From the NCBI GenBank assembly GCA_003117195.1, contig BDSI01000194.1:1-64000 (forward strand): 64,000 bases of DNA, given 5' to 3'. Positions 49,418-59,791 of this stretch are shown piece after piece; the first letter of the stretch is position 1, and each line of letters starts with the position of its first letter. The notes beneath the pieces were generated by a model. It did no database searches, had not been told where the DNA came from, and saw only the letters and a list, made by a program, of their open reading frames with translations. The translations under genes and the position numbers were made by a program. This DNA is from Eudorina sp. 2006-703-Eu-15 (Eukaryota; Chlorophyta; Chlorophyceae; Chlamydomonadales; Volvocaceae).

Positions 49418-51652
49418 CTAGACAAAGCCGGCAGATGGGCGTGACACATGAGGCAGGAATGCACGAGAAGTGCGCACCACCTTGTAACAACACACACGTT
49501 GCGTCAGCCCCTTGCACAACGCAGCCGAGCATGTGGTGAGCATAGCGATGGGCCACCCGCTGAGCGTTATGACGCGTTTGATAGTGAGGGATGTGGGGGT
49601 GTATGTCGGAACGAGTAAGCGTGTCAAGACGTGTGTGTTATGGTGGTGGCGGGCGAGGGTGGCGCGGCTACGGGTGAGAAGCGCGGAAGGAGGGATTTGT
49701 AGACAGGGACGCGTACGAACGCGGCATGGGTGCAGTACGGTAGTGTACGGAAGGGACGCCAGTGTACCAGCGGCCGGTGGGGTAATGACATATGTGCGGA
49801 TAATGCGGGTGTGATCCGGGTAGCGGGCCAGAGGAAAGGTTGGCTCCCCACCGATCCCGGTCACGGACGGGATGCCCGTATGCATGCGGGGCACCGGTCC
49901 AAGCGCTGTGGGTGGGGTTGGAAAGGCCGGCAGAGCGGGAGAGGTGGGGGAGGCGATGGAGTGCGTTGCGGGGTTCAGCCGGTGGGTGGGCGAAATTAGA
50001 TATGGCCGTGGAAAATGGCCGAGTTGACTGCCCGGCATCATGTGATACCCCGCGTGGGCGTTGTAGGCGGCGATGAGGTGCATGACGGCTTTGGAGGAGA
50101 AACACAACCAGGGTTCGGTGCCAGGCAGTTGGGTACGCCAATAAGCTTCGAATTGTGGCGTGACGGCGCGTAGAATGGCAGTAACGAGGTCGCTGAGGCG
50201 GGTAGACGGGCAGGCATGAGAGCACGCGAGGTACCGCACGGACGGGGGATGTTTTTGCATCTTGAGGGTACCAGCGTAGTAGGCGGGGGGAAGGTGGGTA
50301 TCGAAGGCCAGGTTCCAGGGGGCGAGGCGGGCGTTTTGCTCAGCGTATTGGGCTTGCATGGCGTTGGGGGTAGTCGTCTCATAGAATGCGGAGGCGGCGG
50401 GGGCGGGGGCGGGGGCGGCGGGGATGGGGGCGGGGGCTGGAGCGGGGACGGCGGGGGCGGGGACGGCGGGGTTGGGGCGGCGGGGGCGGGGACGGCGGGG
50501 GACGGTGGAGCGGGAGGGATGGCGGGGGCGGGGGCGGGTGGTGAGGTTGGATACGGGTGTGGAGGGGGAGGTGGCTGCTGGACGAGCTGGGCGGTGCTGG
50601 CGGAGGTGGTGGGGTTGTGGGCGGCGGGGGATGTGGAGAGAGGTGGAGGAGGGGCGGTGGGGGAGGGGGCGGCGGATCAATGTCGGCGGGGACGGGGGGT
50701 GGGGGCGGGGGTGGCGGGGTGGCAGGGGAAGGGGTGGGAGGCGGGGGCGGGATGGCGAAGACGTCGTGGAGATGTAGGTCGCGCATGCAGACTTCAGCGT
50801 AATATTTCTTGCAGACGAGCTGGAAGGTAGCGGAGCTTTTGTCGGTGACGGTGACAATAAAGTCCTTCGTGGCGGCACGGAACGCGGCGAGATCTTCACG
50901 GGAAAGGATGGGCCAGTGGAAGCGGTGGGATTGGGCATGGCCGGCGACGGCGCGTTCGACGGCGTCGACCAGTTTGTGGGTCCACCCAGCATATGTGTCG
51001 GTGGATGTGCCAGTGCTCCGGGCGAGATGACTGACGTAGGTAGACGCGTGGGCGCGGAGTTCCGCGAGAACGTTCGCCAGAGGAGGGGGTGATTGGTGGG
51101 CATGGTAGCGGGCGCCTTTGTTCCAGAAGGGGACGAGGGTGGGCGGCAGGATAGGGACGGGGCAAGTGGACATAACATGCGGTATACCGTCCGGGCACAG
51201 CATGGGGAAGCGGTGGCAGGCGCAGGGGCGATCCGGCTTGACGAGATCGGCGTAGTCGGCGTGGGTAAGCTCGCGGGCGAAGGAGGCGTATGTGCAGAAG
51301 AGGAGGTGGAGGGGGGTGCCGGCAGTCCAGTAAAGGTGAGGGCGGGGGGTACCGAGGGGGAGTTCCGAGGTGAGGCTGGCGTCGTCGAGGATATCGGAGA
51401 TGGCGGAGATGGGGAGGAACTGGTGCAGCGCATTGGGGAGCCAAAGCTTGCTGCTGAGGGTGTGTGTGTGTGTCTGGAGACCTGGAGAGCAGGTTGGAGG
51501 ATTACGTACGGCAACCCTTGTACTGAAGACGTACAAGGCAGGCTGCGGGGTCGGGTGTGTGTGCGTGGGTCACGAACCAAACACACACAGAAATAGGACA
51601 AACGTCGGACGTCAAGATATAAAATCAGCGGAAGGTTGCGTGTGATATACAA
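49418..51652 (-). mobile_element. Penelope-like retroelement, partial, with proline-rich expansion
   Basis: On the minus strand the frame 51536-50379 has the region that precedes the reverse transcriptase in Penelope-like elements: CACHRFP, HVMSTCPVPI and FWNKGARYHAH (compare the family pattern C-x-C, GHV-x-T-G-D, KG-x-x-x-R), then VTDKSSATFQLVCKKYY. A run of about 130 mostly Pro/Arg residues follows. The protein continues in a second frame with YYAGTLKMQKHPPSVRYL and SDLVTAILRAVTPQFEAYW, matching the LPKIHK-RPI region. The catalytic aspartate motifs were not found below about 50000, so the copy is truncated or degenerate. No GIY-YIG endonuclease was recognised. Placement within the Penelope group rests on pattern only. 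Confidence 0.6.
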
Positions 51653-54600
51653 CGGTAGTAGTCTCCTTTTTTCTTCTGCTAGTGCATGGTCATGCGCGTG
51701 CTTTTAGGCGTTTTTGCATGCCCTTGGGCCAACGGCTCGTACGGGTGGTTGTACAGGTATGGGGTTATGCACCCCCAACCATGTAACACACACACAACGT
51801 TCATTCATTGACATAACTCGTTGTATGGGTGTAGGGCGTCACCGTCTCGTACCGTGCGGACGTGGCGTATGTACGGCACGGCACGGTGCGGCATTTGTTT
51901 GTGGTTCGCTGATGGTCCACAATTGACAAATGAAAGCAACACCAGCCTTACTGCGGTCCCGGTCTTGAGCTGGCATCAGCACAACGTCGCTCGGGCGGCA
52001 TTGTCATGAGGTGCCAGGCTCCCGAGTCCCGACAAGGTGCATGAGCAATTGAGCATGTGTTTGGGCGCTATGAGCTCGATTGACCGGCATCAGGATATAT
52101 AAGAGTGGGAGCGGCCGTGCTACCCCAGCTGTGAGAGTTATCGTAAACTTGTGATGCAAGAGCACATGTGACACGTGCATTCGACCGGGGTGGGGTCGTA
52201 GACCGTCGGACAAGTTGGCCTGCCTGTAGCAGGTGACCGAAGCGATGGCGGTATTATCGAGAAGGGGCGAAGAACAAATCGGCGAAGCCGACGCGCCGTG
52301 GCGAACAAATCCGTTTCGGTCGGTGCCCGCGCACCCGGCGGCACCGGATCACCAATACACCTTGGTTGTACACGCGTCACAAATGCATGGGTCGTTCGGC
52401 GCATATGATCACATGCACAGGGTACGCGCACGCGCAGCCACACTGACCCCGTGCCCCTCAGCTGAGGCGCACAGGGTCAGTGGGCGACTAGGGCAAGGGC
52501 ATGTCCTGTTCTGATGCGCCGAGTCGCCCACCCGTCTACATTCCCCCGGATGGCCGCCTCCTGGAGCCCCTGGATCCGGGAGGAATGGGTACTTGGAGGG
52601 GATGAGCTCTCCCGGCTCAATTTGCACTGCTGGTGTGCAGTGCTGTCCGTTTCCGAAATAACTTTGGGTCCAGTTCGAACTTGAGAAGAGTTCTGACGAT
52701 AGCCGCATGTGACACGTGTGTGTCCGTTAAACGTGGCCTTCTTCGAACTTGATTGATCCCTAGGAACACTGATGATAATGATGATGACATTGACTGTTTA
52801 TATCTTGGTTCTCCGTGCGACACCTCTGATTTCTTTCGAAGGGGCAATGCGAAGCTCTGTGCATGCCTGGTTGGAATGCTTGGTTGGAGTCTTAGGCAGT
52901 GAAGGCGGCCCCCGCGTGGGGTACCAAGGCACTCGACCGGTCGCACGCCAGTTATGCCAGTTTTAAATTACACGGCTGCCGACACAGGTGGTGACAGCCC
53001 GATTCAATCCAATCCTAAACAACAGCAATATTGGCAGTAGCTGTCGCAGCGGCACCCCACCGTCCAAGTGTTGTCACGCACAAACCCGCCCATCTCCGAC
53101 GGACAGATGCAGCGGGCTTCCTCCGCTTGTCACGGTTATGGCAAGCCCCGGCTGCCGGCATCTTCCTACGCCATGTAGTCTGTACGACCGCAGACAATCG
53201 CGCGTTTACTGTCTGTACGAGCTGGAAGTGTAATCCGGACACAAGCTAAGGTATTACAGGGGCCCCACGCCGCACAGCCGTGCAGACAACACGAGGTGTC
53301 TAGACCCGTGTAATCATGGCTTCCTAAACGCGCCCAGGGAACGTTGCCGAGCGACGCGAGGAGGCCGTGTGTCGGGTGCGGGTAGGAACACGCCACCAGC
53401 TCCCGAGGTCGCGGCTGCCCAACCTCCTCATCAACACACCGCCACCGCCATTCGCACTTACCACGACCGTTAGCGACTTTATTCACTGCGCAGTACAGTA
53501 TCGTGCCGGAATACGAACCACGCGGAAGCTAATGCCCATCAACGCGGCCGCCACGGCGGCAGCTCTCCGGGGGCAAGGCCGGGGCTACGCCGCGTGGCTG
53601 CGAGGCATACATCATGTGCCTGGCCTACAGGCGCGGAACGCGCCCCCATACACCGCCCGGTGCAACACGGACCCAGCCAACCCAACCGGTCGTCTTCCTA
53701 CAGTCACAGCTTTGCACTGCAGCTCCTACCACAACTATTCGGTATCGATCGGCTATAAGAATAATGCGGTCAGGCACACCGGTCACCCGTCTCAAGGCCC
53801 CGGTCACAACTGCAACATGACCTTAGGGGCAGCGCCGCTAACGCCAGCGCCACTAACGAGACCGCACGACGACCAAAGAATACAGGCCAGGCGGCGGCTT
53901 ATGCCCCTGCTGCCCGACAGACACGGCGCCAGCTGTGAACGAGACCTTGGCGTCCCGTGAGAGACGGCACACGCAGAAGTACGCCCTGATAGCGAGATGT
54001 CTGGCGGACAATCCTTAACGGCGATTTCAAGCACCTATCTTGCCGTGGACGACGACAAACGGCGAGCGAACCAGACCGCTCCGTAGTACCTAGTTGCACA
54101 GCGGAATAACTGCTCCATTCCGCTGCAGGCCACGGCTTCTGCCAAACGATTCCCTCGCCTACGTCTAGCCAATCAGAAATACTATTGACACAACCTCGAG
54201 AAGACCGGGTAACGCAGCAAGGCACGGCCGCACACATTAAAGCCACAGCAAAGGCCTTTCTGTCGTCGTAAGCCAAAAGAGCGACACATGCACACCCGAA
54301 TGCTGCATGCAAGCCTGCTGCCGCTGCTGCGTCCAAAATGGACGCGGAACGGGGAAAAAGTCCGCTGTCCTTTCTTTTCTTCAACCCTTGCGAGCGAGCA
54401 ACCGTACAGCGCAGAGGCCTACCGACCTCCAGACTTCTGCCGCTCGTCCAACCATCTACACAGCATCCTTCACATCACCGCACCACCAGCACCGTGGTTG
54501 CCAGCCAAGCCCACGGTTCAGATGTCCACCTTGACACGCGATGCGCTTCCGCACCTGGCAGGGTTAGTTGTCGCAACTGCAACACGCCCTCCACTTTGAT

Positions 54601-56545
54601 TGATTGTACGGCAGCGTTTCGGCCCATATAGTTCTGGCGCCCCCACTTGAGCTTCACGGGTCTTTGGATCTGAGGCATCTGCTCGACGCCCCGCGCAAAC
54701 CTGCACCACCATAATCCATCAACCACCCTGGCGGCGTGCCCGAGTGCACCAGGCCCCTCCACCAGACATTCCTAGAACACTATTTAGAGCCTGGCTGCAC
54801 GGCCCTTCCAGCCTGGCCTGCAGCCAGCAAAACACGACATCCGAGGCCCCCCCAGGGCCGGCCTGAGTATATAGTTTGCTTGTGCATGGCCGGCGTCCTG
54901 GCCATCAGCGCCACGCCCCTCACCGCCTCCCCAAACACACACAGGCAGACAAACAGGCACATTTGCCTCAGCACTCCGTCCATTTAAACGATATACCCCA
55001 AAGACAAGCCCTTGTTCCACTTCGTGGCCCGGCGTGAGCACATTGCATGTGTGCACCGAGGCAAGAGTTCTTATGCCCTGACGGGTCTCGGTAAGGCAGG
55101 AAACAAACGGAGACAACCCCCACGGAACGGCCAGATTTGCGCACGTTTTTTAAACCGGTAATCAATCAATCGACCAACATTTGGCGGTTGCTATATAGCC
55201 GCGCGCCTGTCAGCCGCGCCGGCAAATAGCAGCCGAGGCAAGCCCCCACCTTCCATTGACAGCCCCTTGGGTTCTTTTTGTTGTGGGTAAAAAACCATCA
55301 CACCGTCGGCCCATACTGCTGCTGTGCAATGAAAGACGACAGAACCCGGGGATGAAGTGAACATGTGGAAGGCAGCAACGAACAGCCATATGCCAAGGGG
55401 CTTAAATCAGCTGTGCTCAACTGTTTGCCATTCCCATTATGGGCACGACAACACACAAAGGCTCGGCCCAACGAACCCCATCTTCAGCCCCGCGTTTCAC
55501 TTCCAGTACACCCCCCAGCAGGCCGCAGGCAGGGCGACCGACCGGCAATGACAGCTAACCTGGCAGCCCGAAACACCCCTGGGGACATCCACGTGAAACC
55601 CCCCAGAGGCGACTTGCCGCGCCTAAAAGCTGCCGCAACGCAATGTCTTGCTGCGTTTACGGCTATTGGACAACACATACACTCACTTGGAACACGACCC
55701 CCGCGCGGCATCATAATGACGCCGAAAGGGCAACATCGTCAACTAGAAATGTAACTGGCGCGGACGATCAGACGCCTAACCGGGCCATGCTGGTGCCAAC
55801 GGCCAACGGGAGAAACCATCCTCGCGGCATGCAACCGCCGCTTGACGCCTCTACCGCCCTCTACCGCACAATCCAACCTGGCCTGTAACTTCCTGACCAG
55901 CCTCAGTGTTCCTTAATGTCCACCTTCACAATCCACCAACCCCAGATAGCCCATTCTATATCCCAGAGACCAATCCCCAAAACCAATGCTAGGAGGCTGC
56001 CGTGCCGCTCCAATCGCGCCACTGCATCTCATGCCATCACATGTAATCGGTGGAAAGCGATCCTAATCTGACCGTCTTATCAAGCCTCCTACTGACAAGA
56101 TTCGTTTTTAAAAGATCAAACGAGGCAACAGCAACCTCCAGATTGCGTCCCCTGTCAACGCCTCCCTCTCCTCTACACCACAACGACCAGATCGTTCTAG
56201 GATTGCTGTGTGTGGCCAACATGAGGGTGTCGCTCGCCTCCCTGGCTAAGGACCCTACGCCCAGACTAAGGTATAACCGAGAGATTCACACCCATGGTAA
56301 GCTGCAGCGGCGAAGCTGTTGCTCAAGCGAGAGAACCAGCGAGTCAGCCAGCCAGTCTGCGACCCAGATACTACCGCCAATCTGGCCTGACGCTTCCTCG
56401 ACCCACGACCGCCGACGACTCTTCATCCTCCTAATCTCCTACAATACTTCTACGTCGCCTTACTTGTCCCAAACAATAACACCAGGACGCCATCCCCGCA
56501 GCGCCAACGACACCAAAGCACATCGTCCCAACGCAGCCGACCCCT
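51653..56545. other. Long stretch without a recognised gene
   Basis: No ORF here looks like a protein I know. Part of the right side should be the 3' untranslated region of the proline-rich protein gene on the minus strand. A (CATT)2 run follows an AACGTT word near 51800, similar to the tail of the dispersed repeat at 19020. A 42-bp imperfect palindrome lies at 52441-52482. Confidence 0.5.
52441..52482. repeat. 42-bp imperfect palindrome
   Basis: CACTGACC...GGTCAGTG with centre CCTCAGCTGAGG (a perfect 12-bp palindrome). Only two mismatched pairs over the whole length and no loop. Confidence 0.85.
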
Positions 56546-59500
56546 TCACACGCGGAACGCAGCCGTCCCCGGGCAGGCGCCCATGGCGGCTCCGCCCGAC
56601 AGCGAGTTCAGCAGCTCCACCACCTTGAGCGCGGCATGCAGACTGCGAGCCATCTGAAGCTCTTGGTTGGTCACCGACAGGCCCTGAAGAGACATCGCCA
56701 TCGAGCACAAGCCCATCTGGTCGGTCGGGGCCGCGGCCGTCGCCCCAGCGGCGGCGCCGCCACCGCTGCTGCCGGTCGCCGAGGCCGATGGAACCGGCGG
56801 CAGAGCCGCCGCCGGCGGCGGAGCCGCCGCCGTCGTCGCCGCCGGCTCGGCGGCCAGCAGAGCTAGCGCCTGCTGTAGCGCCGTGACCGATGGCGCCGTC
56901 GAGGCCACACCGCCCATAGGTACGGACGGGAGGACGTAGTCCCGCGGCGACTGAAGAACCGCGGCGGCGGCGGCGGCGGTCGGGAGGGCGAGATCCGAAA
57001 CCTCCGGAGCCGGCTCGTCCGGGGCCACGGTAGACGCCGGCGGCGAGACGGGGGTCGTCGAGACCAGATGCGCCTGCGCGACCAGGGCCTCCAGCGCGGC
57101 GCCGCCCAGGCACGGCAGGTCCTCACTCCCGGCGAGGCTCACACCCGCCGGCGACGCCGGCGTCGGCGCATCCGAGCAGGCCTCAATCGGCGTTCCCGGC
57201 TTGTTCACCGGCGTGCCAGGGCTCGACGGGTCGCCGCAGCTCACTGTCGTACTGGCGGACGCCATGCCCGTCGACACGGCGTCGGGCGACATGCCCGCCG
57301 CCGTGACGACGGCACCGGCGTTGGTACCCATGCTGGAACCGCCCTGCTTCGCAAGCGCCGCCAGCGTTGTCAGGAGCGACGCAAGCGACGCCAGGGAAAC
57401 CTCCTGGCTGCCCACACCGGCGGGCGCGATCGTTGCCACGGACGACGGCACCGAGCCAGCGAACACGTCGCTACCGAAGGCGCCGCTATGCAGAGGTGCA
57501 CCCCCTGCACCGGGGCCACCGCAGCCAAAGGCGCCGCCGGGGCTGGCCGCCGCAAACGGCGCCGGCGCCGGCACAGCCGACGCTCCGAAGAGGCTGGCGT
57601 ACGGATTGGCATAAGGCGCAGAGGCCGCAGAGACGGCGGCGGCTGCCACCGCCGCCGCGGCAGCAGCGGCCGCTGAGTTGTTAGAAGCCACGGTTGGGAA
57701 GGGGCAGGGCGGACTCGTACCAAAGGCCGACAGCTGCTGTAGCTGCTGCGTCAGGAGAGCCATCTCGTCCGGCGGAGTGGGGCAGCAGTCTTCGTCGTCA
57801 CTAGCCCGCTGGTACATAGCGAAAGGGCTGCGGTACTCGGGCAGAGAAGCAATGACGGCGGCCACGTCGGCGCTCGGCGGCTGCGGCACTGGCGCGCGTG
57901 GTGGCGGCGGTGGCGGTGGCGGCGGCGGCGGCGAAGACGCCTGGGGGCCGACGCTGCTGCTCGAGCTCAAGTGCCGTGGCGGCGGCGGCGGCGGCGGCGG
58001 TGGAGCATAGCAGCCGCCGCTACGAGCCGACGCCGACGGACGGGAGTATAGACCGCTGCCTATGCTGCCCAGCCGACCGCTGTCAACAGGCGGTAATGGC
58101 GGAGGAGGAGCCTGCTGACCCGCGAAGCTGCCGCGGCTGATGATACCGGCCCCCTTGACACCCGGACCTGTCGGCGGGCTGCGAGTACCCGAGGACAGGG
58201 GCGCCGGTGGCGCAGGCACCGCCGGCGCGCGTACGGCGTTGGCGCCACCGCCGCCGTTGGGCATTGATGACGCGATGCGCTGAGCCGCCAGCGTCTGCAG
58301 CTTGGAGGATAGCTCCAGGGCGGCCGCCAGGCTGCTTTCCGTACCATCCTGTAGGGCGGCCGCGACCAGCATCTGCGCCTCCTGGACGCTGGGTACCTGG
58401 AGGAAACCGGAGACGTCGGCGCCGCCGCCTGCTCCCGCAGCCATGGTCGCGTTGTTGCCCGCGTCAGTCGCGATATGCAGGCCGCCGTCGGCAGCGCTGG
58501 CAGCGTGCCTTGGCGGCGGCGGCGGCGGCGGCGGCGGAACAGCGGGGTAGCCACCCGTGTACGACGACTGGGAAGTGAACGGCACTGCGGATGCAGAGTT
58601 CGACGATCGGCTTCGCAGGCGCTCCTGGTCGGACCGCGGCGGCGGTGGCGGAGGCGGAGGCGGTGGCTGCATCAGCGACGGCGGCCGCGGCGTGCTGCTC
58701 TTGGTGGGCGGCGGCGGTGGCGGCGGAGGCCAGCAGTCACCGCCCTGGGGCCCCACAGGTGTGGCGGCGCCGCCGCGGGAACTCTGAGTAACCAGCACCG
58801 AGCCGTCGCAAGCCGCCGCCGACAGAGCGCCAAGGTCCAGCGGCGGGCAGTACGACATCTGGCCGGCGGGACTGCCGTCGCGCGGTGGTGGTGGCGGCGG
58901 CGGGGGCGGCGGCGGAGGCGCACCAGCGTAGTTGGCGCTGCCCGCGCTGTTGCGGCGCAGGTAACTGCGGCCCACGCTGCGCTGTTGGCTGCTGCCGGCG
59001 GCGGCCGACTCGCCCGAACGGCCGGCCGGCGGCGCGCCCTCGCGCGGCGGCGGCGGGGGGGGCTGGCCAGCGGCGTAGTACTCATCTGGGACGTAGTCGG
59101 CATGGTTGTGGACGGGGGACTGACGCGGAGAGGCGGTGGAGCTCGAAGTGGAGGCGAGACGAGCGGGGCCCGAGGGGGACACAGGCGGTGGAGCTGCCCC
59201 CGAAGCGGTGCTGCCGCGGGGTGGCGGTGGCGGGGGAGGAGGTGGCAGCGGCGCGCAAGGCAGGCGGGGGCTGGCGGCGATGCTGGCGGCGGTAGAAGTA
59301 GCCGAGGACACAGCGCCGTGGAGGTTGTGGTGCTGGTTGGTGTGGTGGTGGTGGTGGTGGTTCTGGTGGTGATGAGTTTGATGGCCGTGGTTCTGCGAGT
59401 AGGCGGAGCGGTCCGGCACGCTGCGGGAGGTCATGAGAGGTGTAGCCGGCTGCTGGGGATGCGGGACGTAACCCGCCTGCGGGGTGCCGCCCGAATTGAC

Positions 59501-59791
59501 ACGGACGTTCTCCGTGACCTCAGTCGGATCGTAGCTCCAGGGGTTGTTGAGGGGAATGACGGCGGATGTGGAGGGCTGCAGCAACTGGGTAGGTAAGGCG
59601 GTGGGCTTGTAGGCGGGGGGCTTGGATGGCTTCGTAGGCTGAGCGAAATCAATGGCAAATGTCAGATCGGCTGGCAGTAAGCTCTCCAGGTTCAGATCGC
59701 CTCCGTCGGGCTGCTGCTGCACCTCAGCGAAGGCGGAGGGTGGGTGGCGGATGGGCGCCGCCGCCATGCCCGGATGAACAACCTCGGCCAT
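56546..59791 (-). CDS. Proline-rich intrinsically disordered protein, 1081 residues, single exon
   Basis: Open from the ATG at 59791 (MAEVVHPGMAAAP) to TGA at 56546; the frame also extends 36 codons upstream to an ATG at 59899, but the inner start follows a more typical leader. The N-terminus has an ordered-looking acidic patch (NLESLLPADLTFAIDFAQ), then a His-rich run, about eight polyproline blocks of 6-12 Pro (resembling formin FH1 or profilin/SH3/WW ligands), and an Ala/Ser/Thr-rich C-terminal half with short helices (LQQALALLAAEP, NQELQMARSLHAALKVVELL). No formin FH2 or other catalytic domain is present. Length, composition and lack of introns suggest a scaffold or regulator, but no function can be assigned. 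The GC-rich polyproline code makes long ORFs in other frames; this one alone has a varied, non-repetitive composition. Confidence 0.7.
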   Translation of the reverse strand: MAEVVHPGMAAAPIRHPPSAFAEVQQQPDGGDLNLESLLPADLTFAIDFAQPTKPSKPPAYKPTALPTQLLQPSTSAVIPLNNPWSYDPTEVTENVRVNSGGTPQAGYVPHPQQPATPLMTSRSVPDRSAYSQNHGHQTHHHQNHHHHHHTNQHHNLHGAVSSATSTAASIAASPRLPCAPLPPPPPPPPPRGSTASGAAPPPVSPSGPARLASTSSSTASPRQSPVHNHADYVPDEYYAAGQPPPPPPREGAPPAGRSGESAAAGSSQQRSVGRSYLRRNSAGSANYAGAPPPPPPPPPPPPRDGSPAGQMSYCPPLDLGALSAAACDGSVLVTQSSRGGAATPVGPQGGDCWPPPPPPPPTKSSTPRPPSLMQPPPPPPPPPPRSDQERLRSRSSNSASAVPFTSQSSYTGGYPAVPPPPPPPPPRHAASAADGGLHIATDAGNNATMAAGAGGGADVSGFLQVPSVQEAQMLVAAALQDGTESSLAAALELSSKLQTLAAQRIASSMPNGGGGANAVRAPAVPAPPAPLSSGTRSPPTGPGVKGAGIISRGSFAGQQAPPPPLPPVDSGRLGSIGSGLYSRPSASARSGGCYAPPPPPPPPPRHLSSSSSVGPQASSPPPPPPPPPPPRAPVPQPPSADVAAVIASLPEYRSPFAMYQRASDDEDCCPTPPDEMALLTQQLQQLSAFGTSPPCPFPTVASNNSAAAAAAAAVAAAAVSAASAPYANPYASLFGASAVPAPAPFAAASPGGAFGCGGPGAGGAPLHSGAFGSDVFAGSVPSSVATIAPAGVGSQEVSLASLASLLTTLAALAKQGGSSMGTNAGAVVTAAGMSPDAVSTGMASASTTVSCGDPSSPGTPVNKPGTPIEACSDAPTPASPAGVSLAGSEDLPCLGGAALEALVAQAHLVSTTPVSPPASTVAPDEPAPEVSDLALPTAAAAAAVLQSPRDYVLPSVPMGGVASTAPSVTALQQALALLAAEPAATTAAAPPPAAALPPVPSASATGSSGGGAAAGATAAAPTDQMGLCSMAMSLQGLSVTNQELQMARSLHAALKVVELLNSLSGGAAMGACPGTAAFRV

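Noticed and set aside
49418..50000. C-terminal part of the 744-residue minus-strand ORF as reverse transcriptase
   Set aside because: Composition is Pro/Thr/Ser-rich without the catalytic aspartate motifs; probably non-coding or decayed.
57068..59596. Large Arg-rich ORFs on the plus strand opposite the proline-rich gene
   Set aside because: Shadow of GGC/GCC-rich polyproline and polyalanine code; composition is simple Arg/Gly/Ala.
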